Source: Actinomadura luzonensis
Lineage (GTDB): Bacteria > Actinomycetota > Actinomycetes > Streptosporangiales > Streptosporangiaceae
Length of the DNA: 64,000 nt
Assembly: GCF_022664455.2 (NCBI RefSeq)
Contig: NZ_JAKRKC020000001.1
Location: 2,919,001-2,983,000, forward strand
Direction of reading: 5' to 3'
The notes under the pieces are model-generated. The model was not told the origin of the DNA and did not search any database. It worked only from the letters and a program-made list of their open reading frames with translations. The translations under genes and the position numbers were made by a program. Positions 17,469-25,576 of the stretch are shown in pieces. Position 1 is the stretch's first letter; the number at the start of each line of letters is the position of its first letter.

Positions 17469-18304
17469 GCCGCTCCGCCGCACTGGTGGACGCCGACTGG
17501 GTCGAGGCCAACCTCGACACCCCCGGAGTCGTTCTCGTCGAGGTCGACGAGGACGTCAGCGCCTACGACAGCGGTCACATCCGTGGCGCCGTCAAGATCG
17601 ACTGGCGGAACGACCTGCAGGACCCGGTCCGCCGCGACTTCGTGGACAGGACCGGCTTCGAGGCCCTGCTGTCCGACCGCGGCATCTCCAACGACGACAC
17701 GGTGGTGCTGTACGGCGGCAACAACAACTGGTTCGCCGCCTACGCCTACTGGTACTTCAAGCTCTACGGCCACGACAACGTCAAGCTGCTCGACGGCGGG
17801 CGCAAGAAGTGGGAGCTCGACTCGCGCGAGCTGGTCAAGGACGTCCCCGAGCGGCCGAAGACCCAGTACGTCGCCCAGGAGCAGGACTCCGCGATCCGCG
17901 CCTTCCGCGACGACGTGGTCAACGCCATCGGCAAGCTCAACCTGGTCGACGTGCGCTCGCCCGACGAGTTCACCGGCAAGCTGCTGGCCCCCGCCCACCT
18001 GCCGCAGGAGCAGGCCCAGCGCGCCGGCCACGTGCCGACCGCCCGCAACATCCCGTGGTCCAAGGCGGCCAACGACGACGGCACCTTCAAGTCCGACGAG
18101 GACCTGCGCACCCTCTACCAGAACGCCGGCGTCGACTTCGGCAAGGACACCATCGCCTACTGCCGCATCGGCGAGCGCTCGGCGCACACCTGGTTCGTGC
18201 TGCACGAGATCCTCGGCCAGCAGAACGTGAAGAACTACGACGGATCGTGGACCGAATACGGCTCGCTCGTGGGCGTGCCGATCGAGCTGGGGGAGGCCCG
18301 CTGA
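17465..18304 (+). CDS. cysA: Thiosulfate sulfurtransferase (rhodanese) CysA/SseA type
   Basis: 279 residues with two tandem rhodanese domains. The N-terminal domain (about 1-135) is inactive. The C-terminal domain (about 150-279) has the catalytic Cys in YCRIGERSAHTW (about 234) and the VDVRSPDEF motif. It transfers sulfane sulfur from thiosulfate to acceptors such as thioredoxin or cyanide. A GGAGG site precedes the ATG by 8 nt. It forms an operon with sseC (TGATG overlap) and sits behind a Cys-containing leader peptide, consistent with sulfur-status control. Confidence 0.93.
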   Translation: MSRSAALVDADWVEANLDTPGVVLVEVDEDVSAYDSGHIRGAVKIDWRNDLQDPVRRDFVDRTGFEALLSDRGISNDDTVVLYGGNNNWFAAYAYWYFKLYGHDNVKLLDGGRKKWELDSRELVKDVPERPKTQYVAQEQDSAIRAFRDDVVNAIGKLNLVDVRSPDEFTGKLLAPAHLPQEQAQRAGHVPTARNIPWSKAANDDGTFKSDEDLRTLYQNAGVDFGKDTIAYCRIGERSAHTWFVLHEILGQQNVKNYDGSWTEYGSLVGVPIELGEAR

Positions 18305-18603
18305 TGACTGCACAGGGTTGCGGAGCGCCGGAGCAGACCGTGGCGCTGCCCGCCGGGATCGACCTGTCCAACCAGGCCGTGATCCAGGGCGTCGTGACCG
18401 GCGCCGGCACCGCCTACGCCCGCCTGCTGGACCGCTCCGGCGAGTTCACCGGCGAGGTCGTGGTGTCCGAGGACGGCGTCTTCCGCTTCTTCGCCGCTCC
18501 CGGCGACTGGACCGTCCGCATCATCGCGGGCGGCGGCGTCACCAGGGACGTCCAGGTCGAGGCCAAGCTGGGCGAGGTCGCCCAGCTCGCCGTCGCCGTC
18601 TGA
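18304..18603 (+). CDS. sseC: DUF1416 protein (SseC)
   Basis: 99 residues. A small all-beta protein of the DUF1416 family that is almost always encoded directly after the cysA-type sulfurtransferase in Actinobacteria (sseC of M. tuberculosis). The CGAP near the N-terminus and the repeated beta pattern (VQGVVTGAGTAYARLLDRSG, FFAAPGDWTVR) fit the family. Its biochemical role is not established. Start and stop overlap with cysA shows translational coupling, and a strong terminator follows. Confidence 0.9.
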   Translation: MTAQGCGAPEQTVALPAGIDLSNQAVIQGVVTGAGTAYARLLDRSGEFTGEVVVSEDGVFRFFAAPGDWTVRIIAGGGVTRDVQVEAKLGEVAQLAVAV

Positions 18604-18616
18604 ACAGCGTGCGAGC

Positions 18617-18652
18617 AAGGGCCCGCGCCGGCATCGCCCGGCGCGGGCCCTT
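18617..18652 (+). terminator. Intrinsic terminator after cysA-sseC
   Basis: A perfect 14-bp stem (18617-18630 with 18639-18652, extendable by one pair) begins AAGGGCCCGCG and ends CGGGCCCTT, with a loop of about 6-8 nt. It lies 13 nt after the sseC stop. The U-tract is short, as is common in high-GC actinobacteria. Confidence 0.8.
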
Positions 18653-18693
18653 CCGCGTGCAACCGATCCCGGCCCGGCGGTGTTCTTCCTGAC

Positions 18694-19245
18694 GTGAGTG
18701 CTATCGACCCCGTCGCCAAGGCGCTGCTCGACGACCTCGACGAGGGGTTCGCGGAGCTGTACGCCGGCCACCGCAACCTGGTCTTCTCGACCGCGTTGCG
18801 GCTGAGCGGCAACTGGTCCTGCGCCGAGGACCTCACCGCGGAGGCGTTCCTGCGGGCCTATCGGGCGCTGGCCGGCTACGGCCCCGACCGTCTCGCGGCG
18901 CTCCAGCCGCGGGCGTGGCTGATGACCGTGCTGATGAACCACTGGCGCAACGCGGCCCGCGCCAAGGCCCGCAAACCCCCGCCCGACCTGCGCGACGAGC
19001 CGCTGGACGAGGTGGACCCCGGCCAGGACGTCGAGGCCGCCGCCGAGCGCCGCGAGACCGGTGACGAGCTGGCCGCGCTGCTCGGCCTGCTGCCGGCCGA
19101 GCAGCGGGCCGCCGTGGTGCTCCGGCACGTCGCCGACCTGCCGGTCGCCGAGATCGCCACCGTGCTCAGGATCCCGCAGGGCACGGTGAAGTCGCACGTG
19201 TCGCGGGGGTTGCAGCGGCTGCGCGCACTGGGAGGCGTTCGATGA
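18694..19245 (+). CDS. ECF-family sigma factor coupled to Ada-like gene
   Basis: 183 residues from GTG. Region 2 is at about 20-85 ([16 protein letters not shown]) and region 4 at about 125-180 ([20 protein letters not shown]). It is less like the other two sigma factors in the window. The stop overlaps the start of the next gene (ATGA at 19242-19245). That gene encodes an Ada/MGMT protein rather than a standard anti-sigma factor, so sigma activity may be tied to alkylation damage. Confidence 0.88.
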   Translation: MSAIDPVAKALLDDLDEGFAELYAGHRNLVFSTALRLSGNWSCAEDLTAEAFLRAYRALAGYGPDRLAALQPRAWLMTVLMNHWRNAARAKARKPPPDLRDEPLDEVDPGQDVEAAAERRETGDELAALLGLLPAEQRAAVVLRHVADLPVAEIATVLRIPQGTVKSHVSRGLQRLRALGGVR

Positions 19246-20015
19246 CCGAGGACCGTCTGCTCGCCGGGCTGGCGGCGCTGGCCGCCGACGCGCCGGACGA
19301 GCTGTTCGAGCGCGTGGCCGCCCGCTGGGTCGCGGTGCCGTCCGCGGTCGGCGAGCTGCGGGTGGCCTGGACCGGCCGGGGCGTGGCGTACGTGCGCGGC
19401 GCGGAGGGGTTCGCGCGGGCGTTCCGCGCGCGCTTCGCCCGGCCTCTCCTGCCGGCCGCCCGGCCGCCGCTGCCCGCCGCCCGGCCGCCCGCCGGGCTGC
19501 TGCCCGCGTTGCGCACCGGCCGGTCGAGCGGGGTGCGCCTGGACCTGGACGGGCTGAGCGCGTTCCGCCGCGAGGTGCTGGAGGCGGCGCGGACGATCCC
19601 GCGCGGCGAGGTCCGCCCGCACTCCTGGATCGCCGCCCGCCTCGGCCGCCCCACGGCCGCCCGCGCGGTCGCGGCGGCGCTGGCGGACAACCCGGTGCCG
19701 CTCCTCGTGCCCTGCCACCGCGTGGTCGGCGCGGACGGCCGGCCCGGCGAGCACGTCCTCGGCGCGGCGGCCGGCGAGCGGCTGCTGCTGGCCGAGGGCG
19801 TGGACCTGGAGCGCCTGCGCCGCCTGACCGGGCAGGGCGTGTTCTACCTGGCGAGCGACACCACCGGCGTCGTCTGCTTCCCCACCTGCCACAACGCCCG
19901 CCGCATCACGCCCGCCCACCGGCACGGCTTCCGCACGCTCGCCCAGGCCCGGGCGGCCGGCTACCGGCCGTGCCGCACCTGCCGCCCCGCCCCCGCTCAG
20001 GGCTTGGTGGGGTAG
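19242..20015 (+). CDS. Methylated-DNA-protein-cysteine methyltransferase with C-terminal Ada zinc domain
   Basis: 257 residues. The N-terminal two thirds is an O6-alkylguanine-DNA alkyltransferase with the active Cys in LLVPCHRVVG (about residue 157). The C-terminal part (about 200-252) is an Ada-type zinc-binding domain with the four Cys ligands in CFPTC and CRTC and the TTGVVCFPTC/GYRPCRTC signatures. In E. coli Ada the zinc domain is N-terminal and is followed by AraC and MGMT domains; here the order is reversed and the AraC domain is absent. It removes alkyl groups from DNA by suicide transfer. Overlap with the ECF sigma gene suggests the zinc domain's methyl-phosphotriester sensing might control that sigma factor. 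Confidence 0.87.
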   Translation: MTEDRLLAGLAALAADAPDELFERVAARWVAVPSAVGELRVAWTGRGVAYVRGAEGFARAFRARFARPLLPAARPPLPAARPPAGLLPALRTGRSSGVRLDLDGLSAFRREVLEAARTIPRGEVRPHSWIAARLGRPTAARAVAAALADNPVPLLVPCHRVVGADGRPGEHVLGAAAGERLLLAEGVDLERLRRLTGQGVFYLASDTTGVVCFPTCHNARRITPAHRHGFRTLAQARAAGYRPCRTCRPAPAQGLVG

Positions 20016-20554
20016 CGCATGAGCAGCGTGGCCCTGACGAGGTCGGGGCCGTGCGCCCGGTAGCCGTGGGGCACGTCCGAACGCCAGGAGATGTGGTCGC
20101 CGGGCCCGGCCGTCAGCGGCTCCTTGATGGGCCCGGCGCTGAGCGTGCCGCTGAAGACCGTGACGTGCTCGGTGACGCCCTCGTGGTGCGCGGGCGAGGT
20201 CTGGGTGAGGCCGGGCGGGACGCGCACGCGGTAGAGCTCGTAGGTGACCCGGTCGTCCTCGAAGACCTCCAGCAGCTCGGCCTCCATGGCCGTGCCGCGC
20301 ATGATCTGCGGCTCGGGCGGCGGGTCGAGTATGGCCCCGATCGGCACGCCGAGCTGGGCGGTGATCGCCCACAGCGTCTCCAGCGTCGGGTTGCGGGTGC
20401 CGGTCTCCACGCCCGACAGGGTGGCCTTGCCGATGCCCGCCCGCTTGGCGAGCTCGGAGAGGGAGACGCCGCGCGCCTGGCGCAGCTGCCGCAGCCGATC
20501 TCCCACCACGCGCGGGTCGGTGTCGAACGCGGGGAGCGGTTCCATACCGTTCAT
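19997..20554 (-). CDS. XRE-family regulator with C-terminal cupin domain
   Basis: 185 residues using the ATG at 20554; upstream in-frame starts and an ATG at 20545 are alternatives. The N-terminal helix-turn-helix spans about residues 15-70 (LSELAKRAGIGKATLSGVETG). The C-terminal cupin (about 110-180) has EHVTVFSGTL and DVPHGYRAHG. This is the common one-component sensor of small ligands. Its 3' end overlaps the convergent Ada-like gene by 19 nt. Targets are unknown; the nearest divergent gene is the membrane protein at 20673. Confidence 0.85.
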   Translation of the reverse strand: MNGMEPLPAFDTDPRVVGDRLRQLRQARGVSLSELAKRAGIGKATLSGVETGTRNPTLETLWAITAQLGVPIGAILDPPPEPQIMRGTAMEAELLEVFEDDRVTYELYRVRVPPGLTQTSPAHHEGVTEHVTVFSGTLSAGPIKEPLTAGPGDHISWRSDVPHGYRAHGPDLVRATLLMRYPTKP

Positions 20555-20672
20555 GCTGCCGTACGGGCCGCGGATCGCGCCGGGGATTATCGACTTGTCA
20601 CCCCCGGCGCAGCCCATCGCGTTTCCCGGGTTGCTGCTGCGTCATAAGGGACATACCGCTACGATTCCACAG

Positions 20673-21977
20673 ATGTCCAGTTCGACAGGCGTGATGGCAC
20701 CACCCCTGACTGGGCCTACGCCGGCTCAGCGGATGCCGTCGCCGTACTCGTTGCCCCTGCACGCGCTGCGCCTGGCGGGGAAGTGCGCCCTGCCCCTGAT
20801 CCTCTGGTTCGCCGCCGGCGAGCTGGCCCGCTTCGCGCTGCTGTACGGGGCCACCGAGGTCGCCTACGGCGAATGGCGCCAGGTCCGGCTGATCGCGGTC
20901 ATGACGCTGCTCACGCTCATCATCCTGTCGGCGATGACCGTCACCACCGGCATGCTGCACGCCCTGCGCGGCGCGCTCTGGGAGACGCGCGCGCGGACGG
21001 AGTCGGGCGTGGCGCAGGAGCGCTTCTTCCGCACCCTCGACCGGGTCGCGCCGGCCTTCGCCGTCCTCTACCTGTCCTGGGGCTTCCAGACCGAGGACGC
21101 CAGGGACGTCTACCAGATGGACATGTTCCATCACATCGACGACATGATGAACGCCGCCTGGTTCGGCGAGAGCAGCACCGCCGGCCGCTCCCTGACCGAC
21201 CTCGACTGGCGCGTGTCGCTCGGCGCCATGGCCGTCACCTTCGGGCTGAAATGGCTGTTCGCCAAGGCCCTGGAGAAGCGCAAGAGCGGCTTCTACGGGT
21301 TCCTCGCCGCCTTCTCCGAGTTCGCGTTCGTCTTCTACGGCCTGAACGCCACCGTAGCCTTCGGCAACGCCCGCGCCGAGTGGATGGAGCACCGCAACGT
21401 CGTCGCGGGCGGCGAGGAGGCCCTGACCGCCGCCAAGGAGAACGTGCCCGTCTGGGACTGGATCACCGGCGTGTTCGCCGAGTACTGGCCGCTGTTCCTC
21501 GACGCGGTCGCCGTGCCGCTGGCCTGGCTCACCGTGGCGATGCTCGTCTTCGGCGCCTTCTCCGACGACGCCCGCGCCCTGGTCAAGGGCACCCGGCTGG
21601 AGCGGGGCGTGGACCGGCTGGAGAACAGCCACGACCTCACGCAGAAGTCGTTCGACCAGCTCACCGGAGGCTTCAAGGACCGCTGGCTGCCGCTGGCCAA
21701 CTCGCTGCGGATGGTGTTCAGGAGCGGCTTCCCGCTGTTCGGCATGATGTGCCTGTGCTACGTGGCCCTCTCGGTGGGCGGCGACTACGCCCTGCGCGGC
21801 GTGGTGCACCTCATCGGCGGCGCCGAGGACTGGGCGTGGATCTACCGGATCGTGCCGCTGTCCTTCGTACGGGACCTGGTGGTGACCGTGCTGACCATGG
21901 CGCTGCTGGCCGCCACGTACGACCTCGCCGCGACGCGGGCGCGACTGCGCGGCGAGGCGTTCGACGACGCCGCCTGA
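20673..21977 (+). CDS. Polytopic membrane protein, unknown function
   Basis: 434 residues with about eight hydrophobic segments, for example near residues 35-60, 70-95, 128-138, 188-205, 212-232, 275-298, 360-385 and 408-428. There is no recognised transporter or enzyme signature. A soluble loop of about 45 residues (HHIDDMMNAAWFGESS region) and an amphipathic stretch near 305-345 are present. The ATG at 20673 was chosen because the ORF upstream overlaps the divergent XRE gene. It ends 17 nt from the convergent repeat-rich membrane protein, so it borders and may belong to the cluster that follows. Confidence 0.75.
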   Translation: MSSSTGVMAPPLTGPTPAQRMPSPYSLPLHALRLAGKCALPLILWFAAGELARFALLYGATEVAYGEWRQVRLIAVMTLLTLIILSAMTVTTGMLHALRGALWETRARTESGVAQERFFRTLDRVAPAFAVLYLSWGFQTEDARDVYQMDMFHHIDDMMNAAWFGESSTAGRSLTDLDWRVSLGAMAVTFGLKWLFAKALEKRKSGFYGFLAAFSEFAFVFYGLNATVAFGNARAEWMEHRNVVAGGEEALTAAKENVPVWDWITGVFAEYWPLFLDAVAVPLAWLTVAMLVFGAFSDDARALVKGTRLERGVDRLENSHDLTQKSFDQLTGGFKDRWLPLANSLRMVFRSGFPLFGMMCLCYVALSVGGDYALRGVVHLIGGAEDWAWIYRIVPLSFVRDLVVTVLTMALLAATYDLAATRARLRGEAFDDAA

Positions 21978-21994
21978 AGCCGCCCGGGTCGCGC

Positions 21995-24073
21995 TCAGCG
22001 CCGCCTGAACCGCAGCACCACGACGTCGATGCCCCTCGCCTCCATCTTCTCCCGGTTGAACAGGTCCTCGGTCGGGGTGTCGGAGCGGTAGTCGCTGGGC
22101 TCGAACGACAGCTCCACCTCGTTCGCCACCGGCGTCGGGACGATCGCCAGGCCCTCGATCCGGTAGTCCTTGCCCACCACCAGCCGGTCCGTCGGACGGT
22201 CGCCGACCGGCTGGATCGGCACCGTCCACTCGCGGCCCGCCTTGTCCAGGAGCTTGACCCGGTTGGGCTCGGCGGTCATGGTGGCGCTCGACTCGTCCAC
22301 GACCCGCTTGGTGATGTCGATCTTCAGCCAGGTCACCTCGGGGCCGTGCTTGCTGCCCTCAGGAGCCTTCGTCGGGGTGATGGCGACCCGGTACTCGGTG
22401 TTGTAGGCCTTGCCCGGCCGGCCGGCCGGGACGATCGTCTCGTTGAGGTTGAGGCCGCGGGTGATCTGCTGGTGGTAGAAGGCGTAGCCGTCGTAGGTGC
22501 GGGCGCCGACGGTGAGCAGCGACACGACGACGGCGCCGGCGGCCACCAGGAGCAGCCTCCGCCGCCCGCCCGCCCTCGACGCGCCCCCCACCGCCCCCTG
22601 CCCCGCGGCCCCGACCCCGGCCTCAACCCCGGCCGGACCCTGCGCCACTCCTGGCCCTTGCCCGGCTCCTGCGCCCAGCCCGGTCCCCACGGCCAGCCCG
22701 GTACCTGCGCCCTGCCCGGCTCCTGCGCCTAGCCCAGGCCCCGCGCCCTGTCCGGCTCCTGGGCCTTGCGCTGCTGTCGGGCCTTGCGGCATCCCCAAGC
22801 CCAGCGCGTGCGGCCCCGGGGGCTGCGGCGGTGACTGCGGCGGCCATGGCTGACCGCCCGGGCCGCCGTGAGCGGGCGCCATGGGGTGAGCGAGGCCACC
22901 CTGAGGCTGAGGGCCGCTCTGAGGCTGAGGGCCGCTCTGAGGGTAAGCGCCGCCCTGAGGGTGGCGCGCTGCGGAGGGCGGCCACACCTGCTGATCGGGC
23001 TGATACGGCCGCCCCCGATCCTGCGGCATGCCCTGCGGCCCGCCCATGCCAGGGGCTTGTGGCCCGCCCATCCCGGGGGCTTGTGGCCCGCCCATCCCGG
23101 GGGCTTGTGGCCCGCCCATCCCGGGCGTGCCCGTGCCCGGCGCTGGAGGGCCGCCGACCCCGGGCGTCTGGGGAGCGCTCATGCCGGGCGGCTGCGCAGA
23201 CCCCATGCCGGGTGCGGGCGCGGAGGGAACTCCGGGGGCCTGCGGCATGCCTCCCGGAGGCGCTTGGGGCCTGCGATACCCCGCCGCTCCCTCCGGCCCC
23301 TGCGGGTAGCCCGCAGGGCCGCCTGGGCCCTGGGGCTGCCCGGCGTGAGGGGACTGCCCGGCGTGAGGAGCCGAGCCCTGGGGGTGCCCGGCATGAGCGC
23401 CCGGGCTCTGGTGCTGCCCGGTGTGGGCGCCCGGGCTCTGCGGGTGTCCCGGGTGAGCACCAGGGCTCTGCGGGGGTCCCATGTGGGTGCCAGGGCTCTG
23501 CGGGGGTTCCGTGTGGGTGCCGGGGCTCTGCGGGTGTCCGGCGTGGGCGGGGGTGTGTGGCTGGCTGGCGTACGGGCCTGGGGGCTGAGGGCGACCGGTG
23601 GCGGGGTACGGCGGGTACGTGTCGGGGGGCTGCGGCATGGCGTGGCGAGGCGCGCCCTCAGGCCGGTGCGGCGACCCCTGGCCTCCGAGGCCCTGGCCTC
23701 CGACGCCCTGGCCTCCGAGGCCCTGGCCTCCGAGGCCCTGGCCTCCGAGGCCCTGGCCCCCGAGGCCCTGGCCCCCGACGCCCTGGGCCTCAGGCCCCTG
23801 GCCGCCGACGGGCGGTGGTGCGGCGTGGCGGGGGTGGGCGGGACGCTGATCGGCCGGCTCCGGACGACCCGGGGGCAGGGGACGGCCCGGGTGCATGCCG
23901 GGCCCCGGCGGGAGTCCCTGCCCGGGCGGCTGCGCGTGGGCCGACGGGGGTGGCGGGGGCGGGGCGTCCTGGGGGTTCCTGGGGACGGTGGCCTCCCAGC
24001 TCTCCGCCGCCGGCTCCCGCTCCTCCCGCCCGTCGTTCTCGGGCGAGAACCAGTCGCGCTCGTTCGTGCTCAT
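21995..24073 (-). CDS. Single-pass membrane protein with 500-residue Pro/Gly/Gln repeat tail
   Basis: 692 residues. The first 500 or so are low complexity and cytoplasmic by topology: a Pro block (APPPPPPS), a GGQGL pentapeptide array, a PQSPGAH array, an MGGPQAPG octapeptide array and GAGAGQG-type repeats. A membrane segment at about 505-530 follows (LLLVAAGAVVVSLLTV). The final 160 residues form an extracytoplasmic beta-rich domain (VTWLKIDITKRVVD ... VELSFEPSDYRSD). It is the last gene of a three-gene leftward set of similarly built proteins. The function is unknown; the tail could drive condensation or bind partners such as the ATPases encoded divergently. Confidence 0.82.
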   Translation of the reverse strand: MSTNERDWFSPENDGREEREPAAESWEATVPRNPQDAPPPPPPSAHAQPPGQGLPPGPGMHPGRPLPPGRPEPADQRPAHPRHAAPPPVGGQGPEAQGVGGQGLGGQGLGGQGLGGQGLGGQGVGGQGLGGQGSPHRPEGAPRHAMPQPPDTYPPYPATGRPQPPGPYASQPHTPAHAGHPQSPGTHTEPPQSPGTHMGPPQSPGAHPGHPQSPGAHTGQHQSPGAHAGHPQGSAPHAGQSPHAGQPQGPGGPAGYPQGPEGAAGYRRPQAPPGGMPQAPGVPSAPAPGMGSAQPPGMSAPQTPGVGGPPAPGTGTPGMGGPQAPGMGGPQAPGMGGPQAPGMGGPQGMPQDRGRPYQPDQQVWPPSAARHPQGGAYPQSGPQPQSGPQPQGGLAHPMAPAHGGPGGQPWPPQSPPQPPGPHALGLGMPQGPTAAQGPGAGQGAGPGLGAGAGQGAGTGLAVGTGLGAGAGQGPGVAQGPAGVEAGVGAAGQGAVGGASRAGGRRRLLLVAAGAVVVSLLTVGARTYDGYAFYHQQITRGLNLNETIVPAGRPGKAYNTEYRVAITPTKAPEGSKHGPEVTWLKIDITKRVVDESSATMTAEPNRVKLLDKAGREWTVPIQPVGDRPTDRLVVGKDYRIEGLAIVPTPVANEVELSFEPSDYRSDTPTEDLFNREKMEARGIDVVVLRFRRR
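23038..23125 (-). repeat. 24-bp tandem repeats encoding MGGPQAPG
   Basis: About four copies of a 24-bp unit, in frame, giving the octapeptide MGGPQAPG in the cytoplasmic tail of the 21995-24073 protein. Copies two to four are almost identical at DNA level, indicating recent slippage or unequal exchange. Confidence 0.85.
23385..23550 (-). repeat. Tandem repeats encoding PQSPGAH-type units
   Basis: Five to six imperfect copies of about 30 bp carry the common core GGGCTCTGCGGG on the plus strand. They encode PQSPGTH/PQSPGAH blocks in the same low-complexity tail. Copies are more diverged than in the neighbouring arrays. Confidence 0.7.
23675..23787 (-). repeat. 15-bp tandem repeats encoding GGQGL
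   Basis: About seven and a half copies of a 15-bp unit (CCTGGCCTCCGAGGC on the plus strand), in frame, encoding GGQGL/GGQGV. DNA identity between copies is very high, so copy number is likely to vary among strains. Confidence 0.85.
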
Positions 24074-24080
24074 ACGACGA

Positions 24081-24749
24081 TCACTTCTTCACGATCGAGT
24101 AGACGTCCTGTGCCGAGGCCGCGAGCTTGCGCGCCCCCTCGGCGTCCAGGCCGAGGTCCACCTCGACCTGCGGCTGGTACGGCTCCACCACCACACCTTG
24201 CTGCGGCAGCTCGAACAGCACGCCGGCACCCGGCAGCGCCGACGCCGGCACCTCGAAGTAGAAGCGCCCGCTGACCCAGATGTCCGGCTGCACGAACGTG
24301 TTGGACAGCGTGAGCGACCGGTCCACCCGGTCCGTCGCGTCGAACTTCTTGCCGTCGGCGGTCACCAGCACGGGCGGGGCGAGGTTGTACGGCTTGAGCG
24401 CCGACTTGGCGGAGGCCGTGACGATGAGGAACAGGTTGTCCGTGGCGAGGGTCTCGGAGGAGCCCTGGAGGGACTTGGCGGCGGCGACGGAGTCGAGCCT
24501 GAGGGTGAACCGGCGGGCGTCCACGTCCTCGCCCTTGACGCCGCTGTAGACGACGGGGTCGGAGACCTCGCCCTCGCCCAGCTTGAGCGTCTGCAGCGCC
24601 ATGGCGCCGGCGATCAGCAGCAGCCCGGCCAGGGCGGCGATCAGGCGCGGGCCGAGCGCGGTCCGGCGGCGCTCGTCCCCGGGGCCGGACGCGGGCCCGG
24701 TGCCCGGGCGGGACGGGACGACGGCGGCGTGGGGCTGGGTGGCGGTCAT
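24081..24749 (-). CDS. Single-pass membrane protein with extracytoplasmic domain
   Basis: 222 residues. A short Pro/Arg-rich cytoplasmic N-terminus leads to a membrane segment at about 35-52 (LIAALAGLLLIAGAMALQTL). A beta-rich extracytoplasmic domain of about 165 residues follows (NLFLIVTASAKS, SGRFYFEVPASALPG), resembling DUF4352-type Ig-like folds in pattern. It overlaps the upstream gene by 4 nt and lies 7 nt from the downstream one, so the three leftward genes are one operon. The function is unknown. Confidence 0.8.
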   Translation of the reverse strand: MTATQPHAAVVPSRPGTGPASGPGDERRRTALGPRLIAALAGLLLIAGAMALQTLKLGEGEVSDPVVYSGVKGEDVDARRFTLRLDSVAAAKSLQGSSETLATDNLFLIVTASAKSALKPYNLAPPVLVTADGKKFDATDRVDRSLTLSNTFVQPDIWVSGRFYFEVPASALPGAGVLFELPQQGVVVEPYQPQVEVDLGLDAEGARKLAASAQDVYSIVKK

Positions 24750-25408
24750 GTGCCGGCCTCCTGCTTGACGGGCAACGTCACCCGGGCCTTGATCTCGGGG
24801 TAGAACTTGTCGCCCACCGGCTTGGAGACCATCTCCCAGGTGGGCGTCGCGTTGAGGAAGCTGGTGCCCTCCTCGAAGGAGGCCACGTCCAGCGTCATCT
24901 TGTCCGGCGGGCGCTGCCCCTCCTTCAGCCGGTAGCGGACGATCACCTGTGTGGGGACGTCCGGCTGGAGCTGCTGCGTCTCGTCGCCCTTGACCAGCCC
25001 GAACACGAACGGCCCCGACTCCTTGTCGAAGGCCGGGCTGATCTTGACGAGCGAGGCCGCGAAGCCGAAGCGGCTGACCGCCTGCTCGATCTTCTCGGCC
25101 GGCAACCCGACCATCGCGGTCTCGTCGCTCTTGTTGGTGACGTCGAAGACCAGCTCGACGAAGCGCTTGTCCTCGTCCACGATCGACTTGGCCTTCTCCA
25201 CCCGCACCCGCGACTCGACGAACTTGGTGGAGTACATGCCCTGGTCCAGCACCGCGCCCTGGCTCAGCGGCTCCGGCGTCTCGGGAGCCTCGTCGAGCCC
25301 GCCCAGCAGAGCGGTGACGCCGACGGCGGTGAGGGCCACCAGCGCGATGGCGGGCACCACTACCGGGCGTCTGGGCCTGTCATTGCTGCCGCCGGAGGGT
25401 TCCGTCAT
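24746..25408 (-). CDS. Single-pass membrane protein with extracytoplasmic domain
   Basis: 220 residues. A basic N-terminus (NDRPRRP) precedes a membrane segment at about 16-36 (VVVPAIALVALTAVGVTALL), then a 180-residue extracytoplasmic domain with VELVFDVTNKSDETA, a pattern typical of DUF4352-like Ig domains. It is the first gene of the leftward operon and is divergent from the VirD4-like gene across 168 nt. No catalytic motif is seen; it is probably a structural or sensor component of the same system. Confidence 0.8.
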   Translation of the reverse strand: MTEPSGGSNDRPRRPVVVPAIALVALTAVGVTALLGGLDEAPETPEPLSQGAVLDQGMYSTKFVESRVRVEKAKSIVDEDKRFVELVFDVTNKSDETAMVGLPAEKIEQAVSRFGFAASLVKISPAFDKESGPFVFGLVKGDETQQLQPDVPTQVIVRYRLKEGQRPPDKMTLDVASFEEGTSFLNATPTWEMVSKPVGDKFYPEIKARVTLPVKQEAGT

Positions 25409-25576
25409 GGGTAGTGATGGTAATAGGTATCGCTTGTCCCATCTGCCGCATTGCTCCCATCGCTCTGGCCGAATTGCCGAGAAACTCTGCCGTTCAGGGG
25501 CCCGAAGCTCTTACGCTGTCACGAGGCGGGAAAGGGCTAGTCCTCATTGGGTGAAGATTCGCGGCCGGAGGGTCAC

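Noticed and set aside
22831-24274. Plus-strand frames rich in Gly/Arg/Ala and repeated GLR motifs opposite the repeat-rich membrane protein
   Set aside because: They exist only because the tandem repeats are in frame on both strands; no ribosome site or domain supports them.
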